In this document: in pieces, positions 12,440 to 22,677 of the stretch | How positions within the stretch are numbered: position 1 is the first letter of the stretch | Layout: every line of letters starts with the position of its first letter | NCBI GenBank assembly: GCA_029582265.1 | Contig: CM055823.1 | Span: forward strand, 17,694,093 to 17,758,092 | From: Zoroaster sp. YZ-2022 | Lineage: Eukaryota > Echinodermata > Asteroidea > Forcipulatida > Zoroasteridae | Direction: 5' to 3' | DNA: 64,000 nucleotides | Program-made: the position numbers and the translations under genes | Notes under the pieces: model-generated | Seen by the model: only the letters and a program-made list of their open reading frames with translations | Database searches by the model: none | What the model was told of the DNA's origin: nothing

Positions 12440-12968
12440 TCTTTTCTCGCCTTAATAATATTTAATAATTGTTTTGACTATTTTTTCCAATATCCCAGCA
12501 AACAAATAACAGTCATAACAGTCTTTTTGGGGTAATCCAAAATTTCCAAAACTATTCAACTCAAGTTTTACATTTGTCGTCTTTATGAAGTTCATTATTA
12601 CAAATCCATCTTCCTTTTCCTGTGGGAATGGTTTGATAATCAAAACGGACAATTACTGTACTGTGATCTGACAGACCGGAAGAATCAACAGAAATTTCTT
12701 TTAGTTGTTATCCGAGTGTTTCTGAAATTAGAACATAATCAATTTAACTCGGTCTTTTAATTACTTTGTGGTAAAATGTCTATCCTGGTTTATTCTCTAT
12801 ATATCGCCAAGTATCAATGAGTTCATTTTCCTGAATAATTTTACAAAGAGAAGTTTTGCTTTGATCGTACATATTTCTTGAATCTAACTGACAGTTAAGA
12901 TTACCTCCAATAATGTAATTATATTTAGGATATGTTATCCAAAAGAGAGTTCTCAAATTCAACAAAAA
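12440..12968 (-). pseudogene. Tx1-type LINE endonuclease relic
   Basis: The minus strand reads 'YNYIIGGNLNCQLDSRNMYD' and then 'IIQENELIDTWRYIENKPG', the GGDFN and IxxxxLxDxWR motifs of an apurinic endonuclease. About 300 bp on it has 'GKGRWICNNELHKDDK'. The same order occurs in the better preserved LINE at 16.8-18.9 kb (IIGGDFNC..., KDLIDVWR, GQGRWICNNNF). Stops and frameshifts interrupt it. The LRR exon at 11898 separates it from the C-terminal fragment at 11169, so these are probably two insertions. Confidence 0.65.
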
Positions 12969-13159
12969 AATTGCTTCCGCATAGAAGCACCATTTGGCGC
13001 ATACAATGAAATTAAGTTAACAGTGACACCATCAATTTCTTTCTAATTATTGTCAATATTACTTCTGATTTCACTGTGGTTATTCATTACAATGTTGCAT
13101 AAGTCTTTCCGTGAGAATTAATCACAATTGATTAGTTGTGATAGTTACGGTATGTCGTT

Positions 13160-15060
13160 AAAGAACTACTCACAAAGTGAGAAATGATTTTCAATACACA
13201 ACACTTGAGTGCATCAAAATTAAGAACCAACATCCTTGGAGTACAGTGTGACATAATGTGGCAATATGTAACCATGAAGTGTCATCGCATACGTTATCAG
13301 ATCGGTGTTCCAGAATAAAAAATAAAATAAAATAAAATAAAAATAAAAAAATATAAAACAGGAGAATCTGCAATACAACTTCAAATCTGTTGATCTCGGA
13401 TTTATGACGCATTGAAATGCCGCCAAAAAAAAAGAGAAAAAGAGGTCAGATCCCATTGTATCAACAGCTTTCCCTCCAAAGTAGACCATCTTGAAGAAGC
13501 TACTCTGAATCTTGAACACTACTCCTCCCACAGCTTCAAAATGAAAAGTATGCAGGTAATTTTGATGTTGACCCTGACAGTATTAGTGATCGGTCAAAAA
13601 ATATGAGAAATATTTCCGCCTGCAGCTCATTAGGCCAATATAGAAAATAAAGTCATTATAAAGTATGGTTAAAAACAACTTGTTAAAGTAGATAGCCTAC
13701 ATCGGTATAGTCATCAATGTTCTCAGATTTTCCTGAAATCGTAACTTTGTGAAACGTTGTCATGGTATCAAAGTTGAACATTTGTCTTGCCCGAGGTTCA
13801 CTCATTAGAAAACTAAATTTACAAATGAATCTCGATAGACAACATTTGAGTGAATCGAAATATAAAACAAAAATATAAGTTCGTTGTTCTTTATTTAGCT
13901 CTAATTAATAAATGTGCATGATATGCTGTGACGATTTGTGAATTAGTTTGAAACGAACAATGCAAACTTCCTCATAAAGAAAATTTATTATATGAGTATG
14001 TTTAACGATTCAAGATATACATGTAGCCTAACAACTGATCCGTGTAAAATGTAGCTCATTAATGTCTTTTGTTAAAGAAAACAAAATGCATTCTAATTTT
14101 TCGAATGGCAGGAAACACAAACTTTGTTTCGTTGTCGGGTGTAACTTAATTTAAAATTAATTCTTGCTTGATTGAAAATTATGACAACTATGCTCTGGGT
14201 GAAAGTTGTTTTTGGTTTCCAGATATGGAAGATGGAATAAAAACAAAGTATGGTTGATAAAAAAAAAAATTATTTAAACAAAAATACATTGGTAATAATT
14301 ATCAATTTTCTCAGATTTTCAAGAATGCATATGGTTGTGAAAAGCTGCCATGGTATCAAACAATCTGATAAATGATCCTGCCCGAGGTTCACTGAATATC
14401 AACACAAATTATTTAAGTACATCGACATAAAAAGCTGTGGTGACATACTACCCTCTATTGACCACATTTTAAAGCAAATTATCCAAATGTTTTCATTAAA
14501 TACAGCAATTTGTTGCAAGATATTGATTTAATCCAGATATGCCTATATAAATTTAACAACCGATTTGTTTAAATGTTGCTGATAATGTTGTGTCACACCG
14601 AGACAATAGTGAAAATGCATACATATTTTTCGATCGGCAAATATGAACATCACACTTTTTCAAATTTATTTTGTCGTCAATCGTAATTTCATTTGAAGGG
14701 AATCGTTTTCCTGATGCCACGTGATTGCAATTCATGGCATGGAAACTAACACAAAGTGAGCTTTTTAGACCATCATCTGTTCCTTGATCAATGAACCGAT
14801 ATTGTTGTTGAACAGCCATTCAATATATTCAGATATACATAAAACAATTGATTTGTTAAATATGTAGCGCAATAATGTCCTCAAAGAGAAAATGGTGAAC
14901 ATGCAAGTGCATGTTTCGATCAGCAAACAGGATCTACGTATGCTCCTACGTATTAATTTTGTTTTGTCGTCAGACGTTAACATACTCAGAGAAATGAAAG
15001 TGAGAAATGAATTTCAATACACAAAACCTGAGTGCATCAAAATTAAAGTGTACTATCGAT
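13160..15060 (-). repeat. Cluster of duplicated LRR-module introns
   Basis: Blocks here match others in and outside the cluster: 13600-13810 matches 31830-32030, 14270-14400 matches 30105-30235, and 13160-13230 matches 15000-15055. Shared marker strings are 'ttctcagattttc', 'atggtatcaaa' and 'gcccgaggttcact'. The pattern is that of repeated duplication of LRR exon-plus-intron modules, most of whose exons have decayed. Confidence 0.65.
14751..14822 (-). pseudogene. Decayed LRR exon
   Basis: At the place equivalent to the exon at 11898 within the duplicated module, the minus strand reads 'WLFNNNIGSLI' in one frame and 'IDQGTDDGLKSSL' in another. These are the two halves of an LRR broken by a frameshift. 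The donor is weakened to 'gttagt'. It is a dead copy of the 72-nt LRR exon. Confidence 0.55.
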
Positions 15061-15482
15061 GTCAATACAATAATTTGCCCCAATTTGATATTAAGGCAGA
15101 TCTTTGTCTGAAGTCAAAATTAGGACATAATGTTCTGTCCTGCTGAAGTGGTTGTAACTGTGAAACTGTGTAACTGTGAAATGAAACCCAGGAAAACTAA
15201 GCAGGTTTGTATTAAATAATTTATTTTGCAATAATAATAATATTTAATTATTGTATGGTGCAGTTCACATAATGTCCCAATGCGCTTTACTGTTAGCCCT
15301 GGTCATTGGGCCAGGGGCGTAAATATAGACAGTGCAGTCAGTGCACAGGTTCACAATGCAATGTACACATGTACATTTTTAGGAAAGATTAATACCAAGA
15401 AAGTTTCAAATTCAAATTTGAAAATTGTGTACAGTTTGACCAATATTGTAGTTTATCTAATGTAACTTCTCTAATATGACAG

Positions 15483-15811
15483 CTGTGGAGTGCCATGGTC
15501 GAGCGGTTTAGTGCATCGGATTTGTGTTCTGATGGCTGAGTCGTCAGAATGTGGGTTCGAATCCCAACCGCGACCATGGTGCTTGACACTTTACCATAAT
15601 TGCTTCTCTCCACCCAGGGGTAAATGGGTACCTGTGAGGGCAGAGTTGGTTATTGTGTTTGATTAGCCCTATATGCGCTGTAATGGCAGCAATTGAGCTG
15701 TATACTCCTCAGGAGCTGAGATGGTTTCAGGAATGATTTTTGAGCCTGATGAGCATGGGTAATAATATAATGCGCCATGAGCACCAGTTTGGTAGATACG
15801 TGCGCCATATA
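15483..15811 (+). mobile_element. tRNA-derived SINE
   Basis: It begins with a tRNA-like head carrying a box A-like 'tggtcgagcggtttag' and box B 'ggttcgaatcc'. A body with 'gggtaaatgggtacctgtga' follows, then a 3' end 'gatacgtgcgccatataagt' and a (TTC)n tail. The same body or 3' end is seen at 42699-43010 and 62889-62993. The head folds like a tRNA but the unit as a whole is a retroposon. Confidence 0.85.
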
Positions 15812-15946
15812 AGTCCTTCTTCTTCTTCTTCTTCTTCTTCTTCTTCTTCTTCTTCTTCTTCTTCTTCGTCTTCTTCTTCTTCTTCTTCTTCTTCTTCTTC
15901 TTCTTCTTCTTCTTCTTCTTCTTCTTCTTCTTCTTCTTCTTCTTCA
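15812..15946. repeat. (TTC)n microsatellite SINE tail
   Basis: About 45 TTC units with one 'tcgtc' interruption near 15865, directly after the SINE 3' end. Long polySer, polyLys and polyGlu frames across it are artefacts of the repeat. Confidence 0.95.
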
Positions 15947-16064
15947 CATTTGTATGGATTTAGACTGAGTTCACATTCAATTGTACTCATGGAGATGAAA
16001 ACGGATCATGCAATATCCAGCTAATAATTTTTACTGTTACACTGGCATACATGTTTTAATGCAG

Positions 16065-16173
16065 GGCCAAATTCAGGGATCCCGATATACCAGAGTTTGC
16101 AACTCATGTGGATAACCACAACCATCCAATAATCTGTGCTGATGCCCTGAAATTTGTTGATGTCTCAGAAGAG
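16065..16173 (+). CDS. Upstream exon of recombinase-like gene, copy A
   Basis: A 109-nt exon with acceptor 'tttaatgcag' and donor 'gaggtaca'. It starts in phase 2 and ends in phase 0, which matches the next exon at 19606. It encodes AKFRDPDIPEFATHVDNHNH followed by PIICADALKFVDVSEE. The His-rich stretch (THVDNHNH) could bind metal but no domain was recognised. It lies within an intron of the minus-strand LRR receptor gene, 120 bp after the SINE tail. The equivalents in copies B and C are outside the window or replaced by the satellite. Confidence 0.55.
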
Positions 16174-16639
16174 GTACATACAGGAAAGTTGAAGAAACTC
16201 TTCTCTAAAGGACACTCCCAGTCAACTGCAACACCTATACCATATTGATCTGCAATTAGACTATGTAACTGCTTCTTTCAAGGTTTTCTATTGAGTAAAG
16301 TGCCCAGATCTTCAGTTCTGCCACAGGTAATACACTTCTACTATTTAAAAAAATATATATTTGTCACATGTGGTTTTATGAAAGCTAGAGACTGCCATAT
16401 CTTTTTGGAAATTTATTAAAATATCAAACTAAAAACATTCTTCTGCAATTATTGTGGACTGGGTTTTTGTTAGGTATAGTAGAAAGTTTTATGTATAATT
16501 TTTTTGATAATTAATTTTGTAAAATTTTTGGAGATTTTTTTAACTTGACATTTTTATGGCAATAAGGCCTATACATTAATTCACAAAGGTAATATAAAGT
16601 GCAGGAATATTCCAAAACAGTCTATACACTTTTAAAGCA

Positions 16640-18856
16640 AGTGTACACGGAGGGGGGTTCAACGCTTCAGACGTAGGAGCAGGAAAGTGCACATCAAAAC
16701 CGCAGTCTATCCCAACCGACATCGGAGAGCACGAAAACATCAAACCCCAGGGGACGAGGTCAGAAGGAGATGTAAGCGAATTTTTCATCTGAGATTTTTA
16801 TGGTTAGGTCTTTATTACTCTTTATTGCGATTGCTATGAGTTTTTTAACAGTCGCATCAATTAATATTAATGGTCTTAGAGACGATTTGAAAAGAAACAT
16901 GCTCTTTGACTGTCTTAAAGATTGTAATTTCAATTTGGTATTTTTACAAGAAACTCATAGCGACCGCAATGATGAGGACATTTGGAGCAGACAGTGGGAA
17001 GGTCAAATACTTTTTAATCACGGGACTCGCCATTCAAAAGGAGTTGCAATCCTCACTTCAAAAAATTCTGGAATTATTCTTTCTAATGTTAACAAAGATG
17101 ACGATGGTAGGTGGATAAAAGGTGATATTAATTGGGACAATGAAGTGATTTCCGTAGCGTCTGTATATGCTCCAAATGATCTCCGTGGAAGGACCACTTT
17201 TTTGATGGTCTGACTGATCGTATCATTGGGGACGAGAGTTGGATCATAGGGGGTGACTTTAATTGTAATTTAGATAAATTTCGTATTAATGATACCAGTC
17301 AAATTATTTTAAGAAATGTTATTCAAGAAAAAGATCTCATTGATGTTTGGAGAACTCTTCTTCCTGATGATAATGGTTACACTCATTTTCACAAACCGAC
17401 TAAAACACCGAATAGAATCGATTATTTTTTTGTGTCTTTCAACATGTTTAATAGAATAAAGAATATTTCCTGTCGAGTAAGCGGCCTTTCAGACCATCAA
17501 CTTCTTGTAATAAAATTAACTGATAGTGAGGTTTCACATGGGCAAGGCAGATGGATCTGTAACAATAACTTTTTAGATGACGACGATCTTGTTTTTCGAG
17601 TAAAACATTTTTGGAAAACCCAAAAACACAATCATGATAATTTAGTTGAATGGTGGGAAATTGGGAAGTTCCGACTCAAAGAAATAATCCAAGAGTATAG
17701 CAAAGAAAAATCCAGGAATTCTAAAAAGGACATTTCTCGTCTTCAGAAAAAATATAGGAAATTAATTAGTAATCCCATCGATGCCAATTATGATGAAATT
17801 AAGACCACTGAAGAAGCTATCAAAGCCTATGAATTTAAAGAATGGGAAAAATCTAAAATAAGAGCTAGAAACACAATTAAAACGGAAGGCGAAAAAGCTT
17901 CCAAATGTTTTTTTAATTTAGAAAAACAACAAATTCAAAAGAACAAAATGGAAAAACTATTGACTTCTGAGGGGAATTATGTTAGTCAGAGTCAAACCAT
18001 GTTATCTGTTGTAAATGATTTTTATAGTAAATTGTACACTTCTGAGGATATCTGCCTTTCTAGTATGAACGTTATTTTGAATTCTATGATTCCAAACATC
18101 GTTCCTGCGGATATTTTTCAAAGTTCCGAGAATGATTTCACGCTACTTGAATTAAAAAATGCCCTTTTCCAAATGAATAAAAATAAATCCCCCGGCATTG
18201 ATGGCCTCACAGTGGAATTCTACCAAACATATTGGGATATTATCGGTATAGATTTCTTTGAAGTCTTTAATTACAGTTTTCAAAAAGGTTTTTTAGGTCA
18301 TTCTATGAATACTGCCCTCATCCGACTCATTTACAAAAATGTCGGAAGTAAATTTGATTTGAAAAATTGGCGTCCCATCAGTCTATTGTGTGTGGATTAT
18401 AAAATTCTCGCTAAGACTCTTACTAATCGTCTGAAAAATATTATGCCTTTTATAATCGGGGAAGAACAATCGTGTGGTGTGAAATTTAGGAAAATTCAAG
18501 ACAATCTTATGATTCTCAGGGATACAATAGATTATATAAATTGGGAAAATTTAGGTGCGGCCGCTGTTAGTATAGATTTAGAAAAGGCCTTTGATAGAAT
18601 CAATTGGAATTACATGTTTGCAGTTATGGATAAACTAGGTGTTCCCCCGTTTTTGATTCGAGGAATCAAACTTCTATACAGCCAACCGAGCTGTCGTATA
18701 ATAGTTAATAACTACATAGGGTCTCCCGTTGAAATAACTCGCGGTATCAGGCATTGTCCATTTTCTCTCTGTGCTGAAGGACTAGCTAATCTTTTTAGAA
18801 TTAATAATGAGCTTAAAGGTATTGAAATCCCCGAATGTACGAAAGCATCCTCATGA
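16640..18856 (+). pseudogene. Tx1-type LINE ORF2, frameshifted and truncated
   Basis: This is a non-LTR retrotransposon ORF2. The N-terminal apurinic endonuclease opens near 16800 (SININGLRDDLKRNMLF, FLQETHS, HSKGVAIL). A frameshift near 17207 moves it to a second frame with IIGGDFNC, NRIDYFFV and LSDHQL. The reverse transcriptase follows: KNKSPGIDGLTVEFY, LKNWRPISLL, SIDLEKAFDRINW. The YADD part is absent: after RGIRHCP the frame jumps to LCAEGLANLFRIN and stops at 18856, so palm residues and the whole C-terminus are missing. The motifs fit the Tx1 branch of L1-like elements. It inserted in sense into the copy A intron between 16173 and 19606. Confidence 0.85.
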
Positions 18857-19040
18857 AAGCATTACACTAACTCTAACTGGTTTAAGCATAAAAGGGGTTT
18901 GGATACATCCCTTCATTACCATTGCAATATCCAACATACTTTTATACATACAAATTCAAGTTGCAGGATGTCAGTGTATGATGTTATCCAAAATATTTTG
19001 AGAGCAGGGAATGAAAGTAAATTCTTTGTCCTAATTAATT

Positions 19041-19121
19041 CAGGGAGTAACTAAGTGAATTATACTTGTAATGTAATATGTTAATGGTACCGAAATACTG
19101 AACACTCTGAGAAGTTATTCC
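19041..19121 (+). repeat. Single copy of the 75-bp satellite unit
   Basis: From 'gggagtaact' to 'gagaagttattcc' this matches one unit of the array at 52670-61163, with a few changes ('aagtgaatta' for 'gatca' and 'ggtacc' for 'ggtgcc'). It sits in the copy A intron upstream of the 150-nt exon, where copy B has the whole array. Confidence 0.9.
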
Positions 19122-19199
19122 ACTTGACAATGTGAAATGTATGAATGAAACACTCCAATTTTAAATGGATCATTGGACATTGAAACATTTCCTCATTAA

Positions 19200-21137
19200 A
19201 ACAAATACAAACAAATGTGAACATATTTTCTGCAGTTTGGCTTCTATACACATTGTACATCTCTTGATTCTATAAGTATATGGATGTATTCACATTCATT
19301 TATTAACCAATGGTGTATATACACTCCCTTTTAATTATAAGATGGTGAGAATTGCTTCTTTCAATAAGATGGATCATGTAAATGCACACTGCGGAATGGG
19401 TGGATCAGTTCCACTCAACAGGGCGATTGCTGTGTTCTGTTCCCAAGTTAAAATATGTAATAAATTGATTTGTTTACAGGTGTAAAACATATCTTTCCAT
19501 CAAATCTGATGAGGGGATTGATTCTGTAGTTGCCATATCTGCCAAATTAATATTTGTTCTGGTGATCATTGCAGTTGCAAACCTTCCAAAAATGATTTGT
19601 TTCAGGCTGTTGGCACTCTTAGCCAGAGAACGGCTCATCAAGTTACCCAACTAATGTCTCATAAGACAGAAACTCAGAATGCCTACGATGTAGCTGCACA
19701 GGAAAACAGAGAAAAAATAAGGACATGCAACATGCTTTCATCAGTTCTGTGTAAGGTACGTTGGACATAAACTATCAACAATAAAGATTTACATATTTAA
19801 GAACAAAAAGCAGTATGGACAATGTGTGAAAATTGTATAAAAAAAAACTTAAAAAAAACTAGATTTTTTAGTCTTTTTAAATGAACTTTGTATTTTTAAA
19901 CAAAGAATGATGGCCTTCTATTTGTTTGAAAGATTGGTTTTTGAACAGGGTTTCAAGAAATAATTTTTATTTATTGTTATTAACAATTAAATAACTCTAA
20001 TCACAGCTAGAGATATTTGATGTCAATAAACGCCAGTGAAGACATTTTGACGCAAAATTGTTTTAACTAAATTAGCACTAATTATCTCAATTGTAAATGA
20101 CAAATATTAGAATTCAGTGGAATCAAAAGTCAAAATTTTAGATTCTTAGCTAATTTTGTGATGCCATGTCTTAATTAAAGCCCCTACACTGTATTGGCAC
20201 TCTCAAACAACAACAATTATTAATGTTCCTCCAGAGACAGAAATTCAACGTTACAATAAATCTGAAAAATATTAAAGATATAAATTTTTGTTTTCAATGG
20301 AACATTTATCTTTTCTTTTTTTTTGGTCCAAAGAACTGAATCAGCAAAACGTTTGGTATTAAGGGAAATTACTGCGTGCTGAATGATGAGTGCAGTGCAG
20401 CCTTTCAAGTTTAGCATGAATGCTACCATACATTTTGTCCAAGGAACTCCTGAAAGGTCTTCAAATAATTTAGTTTGTATTCGTTCTTGCAGATATAGAT
20501 TGATACAAGCATAACTGTGTAAAAAGTATACTTATCCACATTCCCATATGTCAACCTTAATGTGATTTAAGACCTCAGAGGCTGTGTTTGTTTCTTACCA
20601 TGTAAGCTCATTTAATAAGGGAATAACAGTTTGTTGCTTGGTCTTTACCGCAGGTTAATGACCAGTTTTGGGTGTGGTCACGGGCGATAAGGACCTCGCC
20701 TTTACGCCCGCATCAATTTTGTTTTCAAAATGTCACGGTAAAATATGTGCATTTTTTGTTGAATGAACTCAAATAGAAATCTAGGTAAATTCACGTTTTG
20801 AGGACATACGAAACACTTTCAGTGTACATGAGTCAGGCGCGTGATGCAAAACAATCTTCGTCATTCTGATTTGTTCAAATCCTCATTGGCTTCACACAAA
20901 ACAGCTGGCGAATACCTAGCACATAGCTAGCACATGTGCGCTGCTGTGATTTTCATAAGCCATGTCTTTATCATCCATTAATACACCCCAAGTGATTACG
21001 TTTTGTCCAATCAGATTGTCTCAACTGTCTTGGACATTTATGAATAACAGTTAATGCCGCCCTTTAGTCGGAAATCCTGATTGAAGGCATTCTTTTACTT
21101 AATAATGTGTCTTCTATCTTTGATTTCTTAATGTTAG
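19200..21137 (+). repeat. Paralogous block, copy A
   Basis: Matches 61165-63325 over its whole length apart from insertions in copy B (SINE tail at 62889, hAT foldback at 63034). Its 20341-20640 part also matches 1-330. The match ends abruptly at 21137, at the start of the next exon. Confidence 0.9.
19606..19755 (+). CDS. Tyrosine-recombinase-like catalytic exon, copy A
   Basis: A 150-nt, 50-codon exon in phase 0-0 with acceptor 'gtttcag' and donor 'aaggtacg'. It reads LSQRTAHQVTQLMSHK, then TETQNAYDVAAQENRE. The 'LMSHK..T...Y' pattern matches the C-terminal box of tyrosine recombinases (LGHS..TT..Y), where a His or Trp precedes the nucleophilic Tyr by nine residues. Copy B has Tyr at that place (NAYY) but copy A has Asp (NAYD), so copy A would be catalytically dead. 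The remaining Arg-Lys-His-Arg motifs are not in view. A Crypton-like or domesticated origin is inferred. Confidence 0.5.
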
Positions 21138-21504
21138 GTTCAATTCAATTCAATTATGGTTTATGAAATATTTACAAATCGCGGCATCTGCCGAATTACA
21201 GGTAAATTTACAAATCAAATGTTTAAGAAAGCACCGTTATAAAAACAAACTAGAAATTCAGAGTTTGTGCACAAACTCAAGGTGTTCGGAAGTGACGGTA
21301 ATTGATGTCCTCATCAATTGGGATCATCGTTAAAATGTGACTTAAGATTGTTTTCAAAAGTAAGTTGCCTTACTCATTTCAAAGAAATAGCTTTTCGGTA
21401 TTGGCTTTTTCAACAGCCCTTTCCATTCGTACAAAAATGACACTGCAGTATTAAGTTAATACGATCTATGGTTTTAGAAATATTGTAGCGCATCCGTTAT
21501 TGGC
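21138..21504 (-). mobile_element. Possible retroposon 3' end with (AATTG)n tail
   Basis: Homology to copies B and C ends right after 'ttaggtt' and is replaced by 'caattcaattcaattatgg', which on the minus strand is an (AATTG)n tail. Short-repeat tails of this kind are common on LINEs and SINEs. The following 350 bp include 'gcatctgccgaattacagg' and no coding sequence. The rest of the copy A exon is not found further right. Confidence 0.35.
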
Positions 21505-21508
21505 TTAA

Positions 21509-22673
21509 CCCTTTGAGTCCCATTGTCCTTGTACACAATTACCCTCATTATCCCACATACTTTCTTTAAAACAAAACAATTTGTATGTTTATGTTTGAAA
21601 AATCATTAAAAAAAATGCCCTTCTTTATTTTCCAACAATATATTAACACATTGTTTACCAAATGATTGTCAATAATTTCCTGACAATTTTTTGACCTCAG
21701 TGACCTTGATGACCTCTGACTTCCTGTTAAACCGGAAGTTGTACAATATAATAAGTTTCCGTCTATTTTATTGTTGTTTTTTATTCTGGGATGATCTAAA
21801 AAGGAATATATACATATACATTAAAAAAAAATAAATGGCTTGACTGGAAAATGAAGATCACAAAATGCCTCAATGTACATAACTAGAATGATTATAAGCA
21901 TTAGCCTTCATAAACATGAACAACAAACTTTACATCTATGGCGGCCGCCATATTGAAAGTTTGTTTACTTTTGCTTTGATTACAACTGTACTTTTATCTG
22001 CACGTCTTCGTGATTTTTGTTTGATAAGATTCCTCCCAAATGTTTATTTGTTTTTAATTTTTATAATTTCCAAAGGTAACTGCACTCAAATGTAAACCTT
22101 ACAGTGCCAAAGACTATGTACAAGTAGGAGGAGAGGATGTAAATCATTGGGAATAAGTGCATTCTTTACACAAATGTAAACGTTAACGTTACGTTACATG
22201 CATCATCAGTAGGCCTACAGACATGAAAAATCGTAAAATATCACGATAAAAACACCCCAAAAATTATAATTTCTTCAAATCAATAATTTATCTACACTCC
22301 TGAGTAATCAATTTTATCTTTGCGAAACCTACATGTGTCAGAAAAGGACAACACCGAAGAGGAAAACGTCAAATTCTGGAAGGAAATCTCAGCGCGAGTA
22401 GGGCATTCCGTCATTCGGCTGACGAGGCATCCATCTTGCACACAAAACCGCCTGAAAGTCCCGGATGCTAGCGTCAAACAATCTCAACAAATATATCAAA
22501 AGAGGGCGCAAATCATCAGGTCCATACAGCTGTATTGTTTAGTTCATAGCGCTTATGGTACCAGCGCAGTGGACGCAACAGTACAGCGACCGCGCTACCC
22601 GGGATATCCCGGGAGCGAGACCCTGAGGAAGTGTAACGTGACCCGGGATATCCCGGGTGCGGGACTGAAAGGG
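21509..22673. mobile_element. Non-autonomous piggyBac-like element (1165 bp)
   Basis: Bounded by TTAA at 21505-21508 and 22674-22677. Inverted ends are ccctttgagtccc and ccctttcagtccc, 12 of 13 matching. Near the right end are two copies of the palindrome 'cccgggatatcccggg' (22598-22613, 22642-22657). There is no transposase; the open frame at 22320-22772 runs across its border and is not a gene. It shares its right TTAA with the next piggyBac. Confidence 0.85.
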
Positions 22674-22677
22674 TTAA

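Noticed and set aside
15483..15570. tRNA gene
   Set aside because: Box A and box B are present, but the head continues into a SINE body with a (TTC)n tail, and related copies exist. It is a retroposon.
15669..16024. Long polySer, polyLys and polyGlu frames
   Set aside because: All are translations of the (TTC)n tail of a SINE; the repeat is open in three frames and has no gene context.
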